32,470 bases of DNA from Paenibacillus humicus NBRC 102415 (GCF_004000905.1 NZ_BIMD01000055.1:1-32470), one strand, 5' to 3'; positions 23,870 to 31,731 are shown, numbered from the stretch's first letter. The notes: generated by a model from the sequence alone, not told the origin. Made by a program: numbers and translations.

Positions 23870-23886
23870 TTTCATGTACAATGAAA
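23870..23886. promoter_or_regulatory. Palindrome overlapping a -10-like box before the repressor gene
   Basis: TTTCATGTACAATGAAA has perfect six-base arms around GTACA. The string TACAAT (23877-23882) inside it could be a -10 box, but no good -35 is visible 17 bases upstream. It differs from the AraR-like operators. It may allow self-control of the repressor gene. Confidence 0.4.
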
Positions 23887-23948
23887 TCACGACAACGGGC
23901 TTCGCCGGCAGCGGCACAACCCGGTGCTTCAAGGGCAGGATGTGAATA

Positions 23949-25088
23949 ATGTCAGTGAGCAAATCCCAGAAACCGCTCTATTCCGTCATCAAGGATGAGC
24001 TGCAGTCCAAAATCGATCAGGGAGACTATCAGCCGGATCAGCAGCTGCCGACCGAGAACGAGCTTTCGTCCCTGTACAGCGTCAGCCGGATCACGACCCG
24101 CAGAGCGCTGGAGGAGCTGGAACGGGAAGGCTACATCTACCGGATTCAAGGCAGCGGCAGCTTCGTGAAGAGGGCGGAGGCGGCGCCGGAGCGCCAGACG
24201 CCGGCTCCGCTTTCATTTGCGGAAGTGGAGCCGGGCCCGATCATTTCCATGATTCTGCCTCATCTCGATGAAGGAGCCATGGTCGGTTATATTCGCGGAG
24301 CCTCCGATTACCTCAACCGGCTCGGCTATCACCTCAGCGTGCATACGAGCAACAGCGATCCGGCGCTGGAAGAAGAGCTGCTGGAATCGATGCCGGGCCG
24401 GGGCAGCTCGGCCGTCATCCTGTATCCGCTCAACGACTCCTGCAGCTTCGAGCGGCTCAACCGGCTGTACCTGATGGATTTTCCGATCGTGACCATCGAC
24501 AAGGAGATGCCCGGCATGCCGATTCCCTCTGTCGTCTCCGACAATTTCGGAGGCGTGTACGAGGCGGTATCCCGGCTGATCGATCTGGGCCATCGGCGCA
24601 TCGCCTTCTTCAGCAATGCGGCCATCGAGTCGGTCTCCTCGGTGCGCAGCCGCTACTTCGGGTACTGCAAGGCCATGAAGGACCGCGGGGTTCCCATCCT
24701 TCCCGAGCTGGTCCGGCTCGGCGCGAGCAAGGAGCTGAAGGCAGCCGGAAAAACCGCCTTTTTCAGCGGGCTGCTGAACGGCTACCGGGAGAACGGCATT
24801 ACGGCCGTGCAGGTGGAGAACGACCTCATCGCGGTCCAGCTTCTGCTCTATGCCCAGCAGCTGGACATGCGGATTCCCGACGATCTGTCCATCTTCGGGT
24901 TCGACAACAATCCGATCTGCGAGATGCTGCATATTCCGGTGGCGACAGTCGGGCAGAATTACGACGAGATCGGCCGAACGGCGGCGGAACTGCTCATCCG
25001 AAGGCTGCGGCAGGGTCAGGCCGGCACCGGGCAGCATGTCGTTCCGGTCAGCCTGATCGAAAGGAAATCGGTCCATCGTCTTGCCTGA
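23949..25088 (+). CDS. GntR/LacI hybrid (AraR-type) transcriptional repressor
   Basis: 379 residues. The N-terminal winged helix-turn-helix of the GntR family spans about residues 8-75 (QLPTENELSSLYSVSRITTRRALEELEREGYI then GSGSFV). The rest is a LacI/periplasmic-binding-type effector domain (ISMILPHLDEGAMVGYIRGASDYL, TIDKEMPGMPIPSVVSDNFGG, LGHRRIAFFS, DDLSIFGFDNN). This combination is the AraR type, which binds ATTTGT-N4-ACAAAT operators and is released by a sugar. Two such sites lie in front of the upstream transporter operon. It is 168 bases after the binding-protein gene and may be in the same transcript or have its own weak promoter. A terminator follows at 25134. Effector unknown. Confidence 0.9.
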   Translation: MSVSKSQKPLYSVIKDELQSKIDQGDYQPDQQLPTENELSSLYSVSRITTRRALEELEREGYIYRIQGSGSFVKRAEAAPERQTPAPLSFAEVEPGPIISMILPHLDEGAMVGYIRGASDYLNRLGYHLSVHTSNSDPALEEELLESMPGRGSSAVILYPLNDSCSFERLNRLYLMDFPIVTIDKEMPGMPIPSVVSDNFGGVYEAVSRLIDLGHRRIAFFSNAAIESVSSVRSRYFGYCKAMKDRGVPILPELVRLGASKELKAAGKTAFFSGLLNGYRENGITAVQVENDLIAVQLLLYAQQLDMRIPDDLSIFGFDNNPICEMLHIPVATVGQNYDEIGRTAAELLIRRLRQGQAGTGQHVVPVSLIERKSVHRLA

Positions 25089-25133
25089 AAGCGGCTGCAA
25101 TTCCGCTCTTCCGGCCGTTCCCAATGACTCCCG

Positions 25134-25166
25134 CTCCCGGCGTCTATACGCCGGGAGTTTTTTTTG
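25134..25166 (+). terminator. Terminator after the AraR-type gene
   Basis: A perfect ten-base stem, CTCCCGGCGT / ACGCCGGGAG, with loop CTAT is followed by eight T. It ends the sugar-uptake block. Confidence 0.95.
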
Positions 25167-25177
25167 CTATTGTTGGG

Positions 25178-25220
25178 TGGTAAATGCCTGCTTCATTTTC
25201 ATTCGCGGCATTATTTACCA
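25178..25220. repeat. Inverted repeat upstream of the sigma factor gene
   Basis: TGGTAAATGCC (25178-25188) faces GGCATTATTTACCA (25207-25220). TGGTAAAT pairs with ATTTACCA, and GCC with GGC if three bases bulge. It lies in the leader or promoter region of the sigma factor gene. A TATATT box at 25234-25239 follows, without a good -35. Confidence 0.5.
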
Positions 25221-25309
25221 TAACTAACTTTTTTATATTACTTATGCTTGCCCTGCAACCTTTCGCGCCAGGCGCGCGTCAGTACGGGTGCAAGAGAGGG
25301 GGAACCTTC

Positions 25310-25858
25310 GTGGTAGAGCCTGGTCTCATACGAGCCGCTCAACAGGGCGATCGCGACGCTCTCGTGTCCCTATTGCGCGAAATAGAAAATCACGTATATC
25401 GGACGGCCTATTATATACTGGGCAACGAGCAGGACGCGCTGGACGCTTCCCAGGAAGCGCTCATTCGCATTTATACCAAAATTACTTCCTACGAGGAAAA
25501 AGCACAGTTCAAGACATGGGTGCAGAGAATCGTCACGAACATCTGCATCGACAAGTTCCGGCGCACCAAGCCCGTCGTGTCCATCGAAGAGCATGATATG
25601 GTCTTCCGGGAGAAGCAGGACGTGGAAGAGGAAGTATTGTCCGCCTATGCGGCCAAAGATATTCGAGAAGCAATCGACAAGCTTCCGGATCACCACAGAG
25701 CCGTTGTCGTGCTCCGTTATTTGCAGGACTTCTCGTACAACGAAATCGCGGATTCCCTCGATCTTCCGCTGAATACGGTGAAATCCTATTTATTCCGGGC
25801 CAGGCAACAGCTTCAGACGCTGCTGCATGACTATCAGAAAGGTGGTGTCCGAGGATGA
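25310..25858 (+). CDS. ECF-type RNA polymerase sigma factor (SigW-like)
   Basis: 182 residues from a GTG start. The start is set by GAGGGGG eight bases upstream and by family length; the longer frame from 25184 adds a hydrophobic tail that sigma factors lack. Region 2 is DALDASQEALIRIYTKITSYEEKAQFKTW (core binding and -10 recognition) with RIVTNICIDKFRR. Region 4 is LPDHHRAVVVLRYLQDFSYNEIADSLDLPLNTVKSYLFRAR (-35 recognition helix-turn-helix). It directs RNA polymerase to envelope-stress-type promoters, by analogy with SigW and its relatives. The stop overlaps the anti-sigma gene by four bases, so the two proteins are made together. Confidence 0.93.
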   Translation: MVEPGLIRAAQQGDRDALVSLLREIENHVYRTAYYILGNEQDALDASQEALIRIYTKITSYEEKAQFKTWVQRIVTNICIDKFRRTKPVVSIEEHDMVFREKQDVEEEVLSAYAAKDIREAIDKLPDHHRAVVVLRYLQDFSYNEIADSLDLPLNTVKSYLFRARQQLQTLLHDYQKGGVRG

Positions 25859-26928
25859 CTTGTCAAGAGGTGGTAGAGGTTATGAATCGATATTTGGACG
25901 GCGATCTTGACGAGCATGAACGCGTGCTCTTGATGGAGCATCTCAAGAACTGCCCGGACGACCAGGAGCTGTTCGAGCGCCTTCAGAGGCTCTCCGAAGA
26001 GCTCGAGGAACTGCCCAAGGTCACGCCGCCCTTCAGTCTGGTGGATTCCATCCTGCCGCAGCTGGCCGAGATCGACGCGCTGCGGGATGCCAAGGCAGCC
26101 CAGGCGGCGGTCATGGACGAGGAGTGGACTCAGGCGGAGGAAGCCGCTGCCGCTGAAGGCGGCTCGCTCGGCTCGCGCCGGGCTTCGCGGAAGCGGACGG
26201 GCTGGCTCGGCCGGAGAACGGCTGCATGGGGAGGGGCGACCGCCGTTGCGGCGGCGGCCATCATTCTCGCCGTCAGCCTGAACGGTCCTCATCCGAACAG
26301 GCAGACCGCCATGCTGGAATCCAAGGCGCCTGCCGCTGCGGGGAACGCCTCGGAGTATTCTGTTCAGGAAGCTGCGGATACCGGTGGAGCGGCCTTGAAG
26401 TCCGTGGAAGAGGGGACGGGATCAAGCGAGCCCGCCACATCTCCGACGGCGGTCTCCGACGGCAGCCGCGGGACGGGAGGCGGCTCGCGCACGAAGGCGT
26501 CGACGTCTCCACCCCCGTCGGCCAGGGTCGGAGGCATTGGGGGAGCGAGCGGGTTCGACAAGGCGGATCCGAACATTTCCGGCTCTGCGAACATGGGAGG
26601 ACCATCCATGGGAATCGCCCAATTCCCGAGCCCTCCGGCATCTCCATCGCCGGGCATGGAACAAGGAATCGCCGGCCAAGGACTTGCGGCTTCTACTGCA
26701 TCTCCGGACGGCAAGTACAGCTACACGGTCACCGGCACACTGCTGGAAGTATTCGACAGCGGGGACAAGAAGCTGGCGGAGCTCAAGATGGACGGCGAGC
26801 TTCAGGGCTCTCCATCCTGGAGCTCGGACAGCACGACCCTTGCGGTCGAGGTCAAGGACAGCTCCGGAGCCGTGAAGAAATTCAAGATCGTAGCCGCCGA
26901 GGGCACCGTGGAGGAGCAAAAATCCTGA
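25855..26928 (+). CDS. Membrane anti-sigma factor with degenerate zinc-finger motif
   Basis: 357 residues. The N-terminal cytoplasmic domain matches zinc-associated anti-sigma (ZAS) factors: C3, then YLDGDLDEHE, then H29-LKN-C33. The expected second cysteine of HxxxCxxC (position 36) is D here (CPDD). One membrane helix (AVAAAAIILAVSL) lies at about 130-145. A long extracellular tail follows: low-complexity Ser/Thr/Pro/Gly, then PDGKYSYTVTGTLLEVFDSGDKKLAELKMDGE, a beta-propeller-like unit. The start ATG overlaps the sigma factor stop (ATGA), so this is the partner that holds the sigma factor at the membrane until a signal triggers release. A large hairpin (27092-27131) follows. Confidence 0.9.
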   Translation: MTCQEVVEVMNRYLDGDLDEHERVLLMEHLKNCPDDQELFERLQRLSEELEELPKVTPPFSLVDSILPQLAEIDALRDAKAAQAAVMDEEWTQAEEAAAAEGGSLGSRRASRKRTGWLGRRTAAWGGATAVAAAAIILAVSLNGPHPNRQTAMLESKAPAAAGNASEYSVQEAADTGGAALKSVEEGTGSSEPATSPTAVSDGSRGTGGGSRTKASTSPPPSARVGGIGGASGFDKADPNISGSANMGGPSMGIAQFPSPPASPSPGMEQGIAGQGLAASTASPDGKYSYTVTGTLLEVFDSGDKKLAELKMDGELQGSPSWSSDSTTLAVEVKDSSGAVKKFKIVAAEGTVEEQKS

Positions 26929-27091
26929 TCGGCGTACAAGCACGAACCGCGGGGCATGCGCGTATGGTATAGAAGGCGGCATGCAGGCGGGACGGAATGC
27001 TCGTTCCCTGGCATCGTATGACCATCCCGCAGAGGCACCATGGGCTTCTGGCGGCGATGTTTATATAGATGTACGGCAAACAGAGGCAGGC

Positions 27092-27131
27092 AGAGGAAGG
27101 CTTCGTCGGAGACGGCGAAGCCTTCCTCTGT
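27092..27131. terminator. Long perfect hairpin between anti-sigma gene and holA
   Basis: CAGAGGAAGGCTTCG and CGAAGCCTTCCTCTG form a 15-base perfect stem with a ten-base loop, followed by TTTGGTT. The weak T-run means it may be a terminator or a processing site. The 380-base stretch 26929-27310 otherwise shows no gene. Confidence 0.65.
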
Positions 27132-27310
27132 TTGGTTGCGGTGCCGGAGGAGGAGGCATTATTCCATTTCTTCGGCAGCAACAGCCGTATTTGGACGCAT
27201 GGCCATTGCTCCAGCCGGAAGGCTCTGCGCCAAATAGGAGGCGCTGCCCTTGCCTAAGCAGGAGGTTGTGTCCTATGATGGGACGACATGAGCATGGAGG
27301 AGGGACTGGC

Positions 27311-28351
27311 ATGGAAGCCAAAGACGCCGTGAAGGATATTCGGGCCGGCAGGATTGCTCCCGTATATGCCGTCTTCGGGAAAGACCGTTACCGGATGAGC
27401 CAATTCGCGACGATGCTGACGGAAAAGCTGCTGGCGCCGGACGAGAGGGAGCTTGGCATCGTCCGGTACGACATGTCCGAGACCTCGCTGGAGGAAATCA
27501 TCGGCGAAGCCGAGACGCTTCCTTTTTTTGTGCCGAAGAAGATTATTCTGGCGAGGGATTCGAGCTTTCTGTGCGCGGCGGCAAAGGAAGGGAAGGTGGA
27601 GCATAAGGCGGAGCGCTTCCTCTCGTACATGGAGCATCCGAGCGATACGAGCATCATCGTCTTCCTGGTCCAGGCAGACAAGCTGGATGAGCGCCGCAAG
27701 GCCGTCAAGCTGCTCAAGGAGCGCAACCTGCTCGTCGCCTTCCCGGAGCTTACCGAGAGCGAGCTGGCGGCCTGGATCATCCGCAGGGCGAAGGATCAGA
27801 ACCGCAGCATAGGCGAGGAGGCGGCATCGCTGCTCGTCTCGAGAGCCGGCACCGGCATGCAGGCGCTGTCGCAGGAGGTGGACAAGCTCTGCCTGTTCGC
27901 AGGGGAGGAAGGAAGCATCTCCGTCGAAGACGTCGCCCGATTGACAGCCTCGACGGTCGAGGAGGATGTGTTCGCCCTGATCGATGCGATGGCGGAGCTG
28001 AACATGGACCGGACGCTGACGATCTATCGGGAGCTGCTGCTGCGGCGGGAGGAGCCGATCCGCATCGCCGCTCTCGTCGCCAGGCAGCTGCGCATCATGC
28101 TGCAGATCAAGGAGCTGGAGCGGCATCGCTATTCGCCGCAGCAGATGGCCGGCCAGCTGGGCCTTCATCCCTACGCGGTCAAGCTGGCCGCGGAGAAGGC
28201 GCGCAAGTTCGAGACGGCCGTGCTCGGCGAGCATCTATCGGCGCTCGCCGAGCTTGATTACGCGATGAAGACGGGGCGCATCAACAAAGAGCTCGGATTG
28301 CAGCTGTTCTTTCTCTCCATGGGAACCGGATTGAAAAGCGGGCGGGCATGA
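27311..28351 (+). CDS. holA: DNA polymerase III subunit delta
   Basis: 346 residues, standard length for HolA. It is the clamp-loader subunit that opens the beta clamp and loads it on DNA. Sequence marks are the N-terminal PVYAVFGKDRYRMSQFATML, the internal SDTSIIVFLVQADKLDERRKAVKLL, and the C-terminal RINKELGLQLFFL ending. The start is the ATG with GGAGGAGGG six bases upstream; an in-frame ATG at 26981 would add a non-homologous leader and is rejected. In Bacillota holA is followed by rpsT on the opposite strand and gpr, exactly as here, which supports the call. Confidence 0.95.
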   Translation: MEAKDAVKDIRAGRIAPVYAVFGKDRYRMSQFATMLTEKLLAPDERELGIVRYDMSETSLEEIIGEAETLPFFVPKKIILARDSSFLCAAAKEGKVEHKAERFLSYMEHPSDTSIIVFLVQADKLDERRKAVKLLKERNLLVAFPELTESELAAWIIRRAKDQNRSIGEEAASLLVSRAGTGMQALSQEVDKLCLFAGEEGSISVEDVARLTASTVEEDVFALIDAMAELNMDRTLTIYRELLLRREEPIRIAALVARQLRIMLQIKELERHRYSPQQMAGQLGLHPYAVKLAAEKARKFETAVLGEHLSALAELDYAMKTGRINKELGLQLFFLSMGTGLKSGRA

Positions 28352-28366
28352 AGAGCCGCGTCGATA

Positions 28367-28402
28367 GAAAAAAGAATTGCTGAGCGCAGCAATTCTTTTT
28401 TC
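28367..28402 (+). terminator. Terminator after holA
   Basis: A sixteen-base perfect stem, GAAAAAAGAATTGCTG / CAGCAATTCTTTTTTC, with loop AGCG. A-runs and T-runs on both sides make it usable from both strands. It sits between the convergent holA and rpsT. Confidence 0.93.
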
Positions 28403-28451
28403 ATTTCGCGCGATCCTGATGGTGGAACCGAGGAGCCCGTCCGGGCAAACG

Positions 28452-28486
28452 AAAAACAGCCCTTCTCCAAAAGGAGACGGGCTGTC
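28452..28486 (-). terminator. Terminator of rpsT
   Basis: On the minus strand ACAGCCCGTCTCC pairs with GGAGAAGGGCTGT (one mismatch region) around TTTT, followed by TTTTCG. It lies just downstream of the rpsT stop. Confidence 0.9.
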
Positions 28487-28495
28487 AGCTTGTCC

Positions 28496-28768
28496 TTAAG
28501 CTTGCGCCGAAATGGCGTTGAGCTTTTTGGCCAGGCGGGATTTTTTACGGGCAGCAGCGTTTTTATGGATCAGGCCTTTAGTAACGGCTTTGTCCAGCTT
28601 TTTCGTTGCGACGATCAGAGCAGCCTTGGCTGCTTCCGCATCGGTACCGGTAGTCGCTGCGTCAGCTGCTTTGACAGCCGTGCGAAGCGCGGATTTTTGG
28701 GAAGCGTTCAGAGCGCGGCGTTTCTCGCTCGTTTTCACGCGTTTGATGGCGGATTTGATGTTTGGCAC
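28496..28768 (-). CDS. rpsT: 30S ribosomal protein S20
   Basis: 90 residues, standard S20 length, basic and mostly helical; it binds 16S rRNA early in 30S assembly. The start is a GTG at 28768 ([20 protein letters not shown]), eight bases after GGAGGTG; an upstream ATG in the leader is not used. Typical S20 sequence includes [12 protein letters not shown] and [20 protein letters not shown]. The sigma-A promoter at 28827-28855 precedes it, and its own terminator follows at 28452-28486. It is convergent with holA and divergent from gpr, the usual Bacillota arrangement. S20 often limits its own synthesis; a non-ATG start fits low initiation efficiency (inference). Confidence 0.98.
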   Translation of the reverse strand: MPNIKSAIKRVKTSEKRRALNASQKSALRTAVKAADAATTGTDAEAAKAALIVATKKLDKAVTKGLIHKNAAARKKSRLAKKLNAISAQA

Positions 28769-28826
28769 TTGTGGTTCACCTCCTACAAAAGGGGATAAGA
28801 CCCCATACTGCAACACAACTTAAAAT

Positions 28827-28855
28827 ATCTTATCATGCACATTGCCAAATTGCAA
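28827..28855 (-). promoter_or_regulatory. Sigma-A promoter of rpsT
   Basis: On the minus strand TTGCAA (28850-28855) and TAAGAT (28827-28832) are 17 bases apart. Each matches four of six consensus bases. The spacing to the GTG start is about 60 bases, reasonable for a ribosomal protein leader. Confidence 0.5.
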
Positions 28856-28881
28856 TACGAACGACTGGATAAAACATGCTG
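28852..28881 (+). promoter_or_regulatory. Possible sigma-G promoter of gpr
   Basis: GCAATA (28852-28857) and CATGCTG (28875-28881) with 17 bases between loosely fit the forespore sigma-G pattern (GNATA, CATNNTA). gpr is known to be sigma-F/sigma-G dependent. It overlaps the rpsT -35, a shared divergent region. Confidence 0.3.
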
Positions 28882-28944
28882 GCCGCATAAAACGAATCCG
28901 GGATCAGCAAGCTAATGGCAAATCGTGCAGAGGAGCGTTGGCGC

Positions 28945-29952
28945 ATGAATCATGATTTGGATTTGGGACGTTATGCGGTTCACACCGACCTGGCGCTGGA
29001 AGCGAAGCAAATGGCCGAGGAGTCGAGCGGAGGGCCGATTCCCGGCGTCCACTCCGAGACGACGGAAGACGAGGGCATCACGATCACAAGGCTGACGGTC
29101 GAGAACGAGGCGGGCTCGCGGGCCATCGGCAAAGTCATGGGCAAATATGTCACCTTCGAAGTGCCCGAGCTGCGGACGCATGATTCGGAGCTAGGAGATC
29201 GCGTCGCGACCTCGTTCGCCCAGGAGTTCGAGCGCTTCCTGCAGGAGCTCGGCGTCGCCAAGGACGCGAACGTGCTCATCGTCGGGCTCGGCAACTGGAA
29301 CGTCACTCCCGACGCCCTCGGCCCGCTCGTCGTAGAGAATACGATGGTGACGCGTCAATTTTTCGAGCTGATGCCGGATCAGGTCGCTCCGGGCTACCGC
29401 TGCGTAAGCGCCGTCGCCCCCGGCGTGCTCGGCATTACCGGCATCGAATCCAGCGAGATCATCCAGAGCATCGCGGAGAAAACGAAGCCGGGCCTCATCA
29501 TTGCCATCGATGCGCTCGCTTCCCGGTCGCTGGACCGCGTGAATACGACGATCCAAATCGCGGATACGGGCATCCATCCCGGATCCGGCATCGGCAACAA
29601 GCGCAAGGGACTCACGAAAGAAATACTCGGTGTTCCCGTCATCGCCATCGGGGTTCCGACGGTCGTTTACGCCTCGACAGTCGTAAACAGCGCGTTCGAC
29701 ATGATGAAGGAACATTTCAAGCAGCAGGCGGGCGATACCGGGCAGTTGATGGGAATGCTGGATCAGCTCGGGGAGACGGAGCGGCTCATGCTCGTCAAGG
29801 AAGTGCTTTCGCCGCTCAAGCATGACCTGCTCGTGACGCCGAAGGAAATCGACCAGTTCATCGAGGATATCGCCAATGTCATCGCCAGCGGACTCAATGC
29901 GGCGCTGCATGACGCGGTGGACAGCTCCAACGTGGCCGCATATACGCATTGA
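28945..29952 (+). CDS. gpr: Spore germination protease GPR
   Basis: 335 residues. GPR is an atypical aspartate protease that degrades small acid-soluble spore proteins during germination. It is made in the forespore as a zymogen and cuts off its own short N-terminal propeptide, here probably within GRYAVHTDLALE, which matches the conserved autocleavage motif near residues 8-15. Further family marks: VLIVGLGNWNVTPDALGP, DALASRSLDRVNTTIQI, DTGIHPGSGIGNKRKG, VPVIAIGVPTVVYAST. The start is the ATG at 28945 after AGAGGAG; an in-frame ATG at 28915 would give an unusually long propeptide. In Bacillota gpr is normally followed directly by spoIIP; here two genes lie between. Confidence 0.97.
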   Translation: MNHDLDLGRYAVHTDLALEAKQMAEESSGGPIPGVHSETTEDEGITITRLTVENEAGSRAIGKVMGKYVTFEVPELRTHDSELGDRVATSFAQEFERFLQELGVAKDANVLIVGLGNWNVTPDALGPLVVENTMVTRQFFELMPDQVAPGYRCVSAVAPGVLGITGIESSEIIQSIAEKTKPGLIIAIDALASRSLDRVNTTIQIADTGIHPGSGIGNKRKGLTKEILGVPVIAIGVPTVVYASTVVNSAFDMMKEHFKQQAGDTGQLMGMLDQLGETERLMLVKEVLSPLKHDLLVTPKEIDQFIEDIANVIASGLNAALHDAVDSSNVAAYTH

Positions 29953-29971
29953 TCGATCCGCGGGATTCCGA

Positions 29972-30008
29972 CCGGGACGCTTTCTTAGGGAAGCTGTCCC
30001 GGTTTTTT
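29972..30008 (+). terminator. Terminator after gpr
   Basis: CCGGGAC (29972-29978) pairs with GTCCCGG (29996-30002), with a partly paired interior, followed by six T. The last base touches the stop of the convergent tetR-type gene. Confidence 0.85.
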
Positions 30009-30601
30009 CATTGCGTCCGCTTGAATTCGATGTAGTCGAGGCGATTGTTGATCTGCAGCAGCAGCTGCCTGGCCATATAGTCGGAGGAGAACTTGAAGCC
30101 GGTACCGGCCCAGTACATGACGACGCCGATCGTCGCGGAGGCGAGGTAGCTGTACATGAATTCCCGATCCACCTCGGGATCCTGCTCCTCCACGCTCAGC
30201 TCCAGGTCCCGTTTCATGGCGTCCTTAAGGACGCGGTTCATGTCTTCCCCGAGCCCTCTGTCGACCGCCAGCAGCGCCAGGAAGGTTTCCTTGTTCTGCT
30301 CGACATGCTGGAACAGAAGCAGGCTGGAAGGATAGATGTCGGCGGCGCCGACTCCGCTCATCCCCGGATAGGGCCCGAGAATAAGATCGGCGAACTGCTG
30401 GAGGAAGTCCAGCCGGATTTCCTCCAGCAGCTCTTCCTTGCCGGCGTAGTGGTTGTAGAAGGTGCCGCGGTTGTAATCGGCTTCCTCGGCGATCTCGAGA
30501 ATGGTCGCCGCCTCGTAGCCTTTTCTCCGGATGATCCGGATCAGGGCGGACTGAAGGGCTTCGCGGGTTCGTTTGGCTCTGCGGTCAAGCTGTTTGTCCA
30601 T
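30008..30601 (-). CDS. TetR/AcrR-family transcriptional regulator
   Basis: 197 residues. The N-terminal TetR helix-turn-helix is at about 8-55 (TREALQSALIRIIRRKGYEAATILEIAEEADYNRGTFYNHYAGKEELL). The C-terminal region is the variable ligand-binding domain (VVMYWAGTGFKFSSDYMARQ resembles the TetR_C segment of Bacillus YxaF-like proteins). It starts at ATG 30601 after GAGAGGAG. It is divergent from a short-chain dehydrogenase gene, the usual arrangement for a TetR repressor and its target; an overlapping palindrome operator lies between. The ligand is unknown. The 297-base spacer holds that operator and no other gene. Confidence 0.93.
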   Translation of the reverse strand: MDKQLDRRAKRTREALQSALIRIIRRKGYEAATILEIAEEADYNRGTFYNHYAGKEELLEEIRLDFLQQFADLILGPYPGMSGVGAADIYPSSLLLFQHVEQNKETFLALLAVDRGLGEDMNRVLKDAMKRDLELSVEEQDPEVDREFMYSYLASATIGVVMYWAGTGFKFSSDYMARQLLLQINNRLDYIEFKRTQ

Positions 30602-30819
30602 GCGCGGCGAGACTCCTCTCTGTCGAATGTCTGTCCGTCCAGTATAGATGCGGGGCGGCGCTCAAGGGAAATGCGCTCGGATATGCGACATTCCCGGGCC
30701 GAATGTGCAAGATTGCCGAATTGGGCGACAGCTGGATTGCGGCTGTCCACTAGGCGACAAAGCGGGCGGAGCCTGCTTATTGCGGCATTTTATCACCAGG
30801 CGTATGCTTGATCTGTAAG

Positions 30820-30838
30820 CGGTTAACCGATATCGGTT
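30820..30838. promoter_or_regulatory. Overlapping palindromes, candidate TetR-family operator
   Basis: CGGTTAACCGATATCGGTT contains two perfect palindromes sharing a half-site: CGGTTAACCG (30820-30829) and AACCGATATCGGTT (30825-30838). A weak promoter, TTGATC (30808-30813) and TATCGG (30831-30836), has its -10 inside the operator. It is 60 bases before the dehydrogenase ATG. Repression of that gene by the divergent TetR protein is the natural reading. Confidence 0.6.
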
Positions 30839-30898
30839 CAAGCGGGTCCGCCCAGCCGGAACTGCCCCAAAAATCTATCGATAAGGAAGCGATCCTAT

Positions 30899-31663
30899 AT
30901 GTCCGAACAAACGAAAACAGCCGTCATCACGGGAGCCGCGGGAGGAATCGGCAAAGAGCTGACGCGGCGTCTGGCTCAGCGGAACCTCAATCTTGTCCTC
31001 GTCGATCTCAAGGAGGAGGCCTTGCAGGCCGTCATCGCCGAGCTCGGCCTCGACAGCGCCAAGACGATTGCCGTAGCGGCGGATGTCTCGAAGGAAGAGG
31101 ATGTCCGGAACTACGTCGAACGGGCGGTGGAGAAGTTCGGCACGATCGATTATTTCGCCAACAACGCCGGCATTGAAGGAGCCGTGGGCAGCATCGAGGA
31201 CCAGAGCGTCGCCACGCTTGATCTCGTCTACAGCGTCAACGTGCGCGGAGTGTTCCTCGGCCTGCAGCATGTGCTTCCGGTCATGAAAAAGCAGAAGTCC
31301 GGCGCGGTGCTGAATACATCGTCGCTGGCAGGCCTCATGGGCGCTCCGGGCATGTCTCCCTATATTATGTCCAAACACGCCGTCATCGGACTCACCCGCG
31401 TCGCGGCGAACGAAGCGGCCGGCTACGGCGTCCGCGTCAATGCGGTGCTGCCGGGCACGATCAATACGAACATGATGCGCCAGATCGAGACCAAATCGGG
31501 AGCTCCCGAAGGCTTCAAAAAAGCCAACGAGGACAGCACGCCGCTGGGCCGCTACGGCGAGCCGCAAGAGGTCGCGGCCGTGATGAACTTCCTCTTGTCC
31601 GATGAAGCGTCGTTCGTCACCGCATCCCTGTACACGGTCGACGGAGGCATGATGGGCCAATAA
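30899..31663 (+). CDS. Short-chain dehydrogenase/reductase (SDR)
   Basis: 254 residues, classical SDR length. The cofactor motif is T11-GAAGGIG (residues 11-18), and D36 after the second strand suggests NAD over NADP. NNAG is at 88-91. The catalytic triad is S141/S142, Y155 and K159 (NTSSLAG, YIMSKHA). The C-terminus SFVTASLYTVDGGMMGQ is the usual SDR ending. The start ATG follows AAGGAAGCG. It is a soluble cytoplasmic oxidoreductase for an unknown alcohol or ketone. It is divergent from a TetR-family gene and followed by a terminator at 31696. Both sit between gpr and spoIIP, which are normally adjacent. Confidence 0.94.
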   Translation: MSEQTKTAVITGAAGGIGKELTRRLAQRNLNLVLVDLKEEALQAVIAELGLDSAKTIAVAADVSKEEDVRNYVERAVEKFGTIDYFANNAGIEGAVGSIEDQSVATLDLVYSVNVRGVFLGLQHVLPVMKKQKSGAVLNTSSLAGLMGAPGMSPYIMSKHAVIGLTRVAANEAAGYGVRVNAVLPGTINTNMMRQIETKSGAPEGFKKANEDSTPLGRYGEPQEVAAVMNFLLSDEASFVTASLYTVDGGMMGQ

Positions 31664-31695
31664 CGGCCCGGATAGAGTTTTCCGAATAAAGAGTG

Positions 31696-31731
31696 ACAGC
31701 CTGCTCCTGCCAAGGAGCGGGCTGTTTTTTT
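31696..31731 (+). terminator. Terminator after the SDR gene
   Basis: ACAGCCTGCTCC pairs with GGAGCGGGCTGT with one mismatch, followed by seven T. It isolates spoIIP from the SDR transcript. Confidence 0.92.

Noticed and set aside
25184-25309. N-terminal extension of the sigma factor from an ATG at 25184.
   Set aside because: The added segment is hydrophobic and unlike any sigma factor; a GTG with a good ribosome site at 25310 gives the standard length.
26981-27310. Long N-terminal extension of holA from an ATG at 26981.
   Set aside because: The extension lacks HolA similarity and crosses a strong hairpin; GGAGGAGGG precedes the ATG at 27311.
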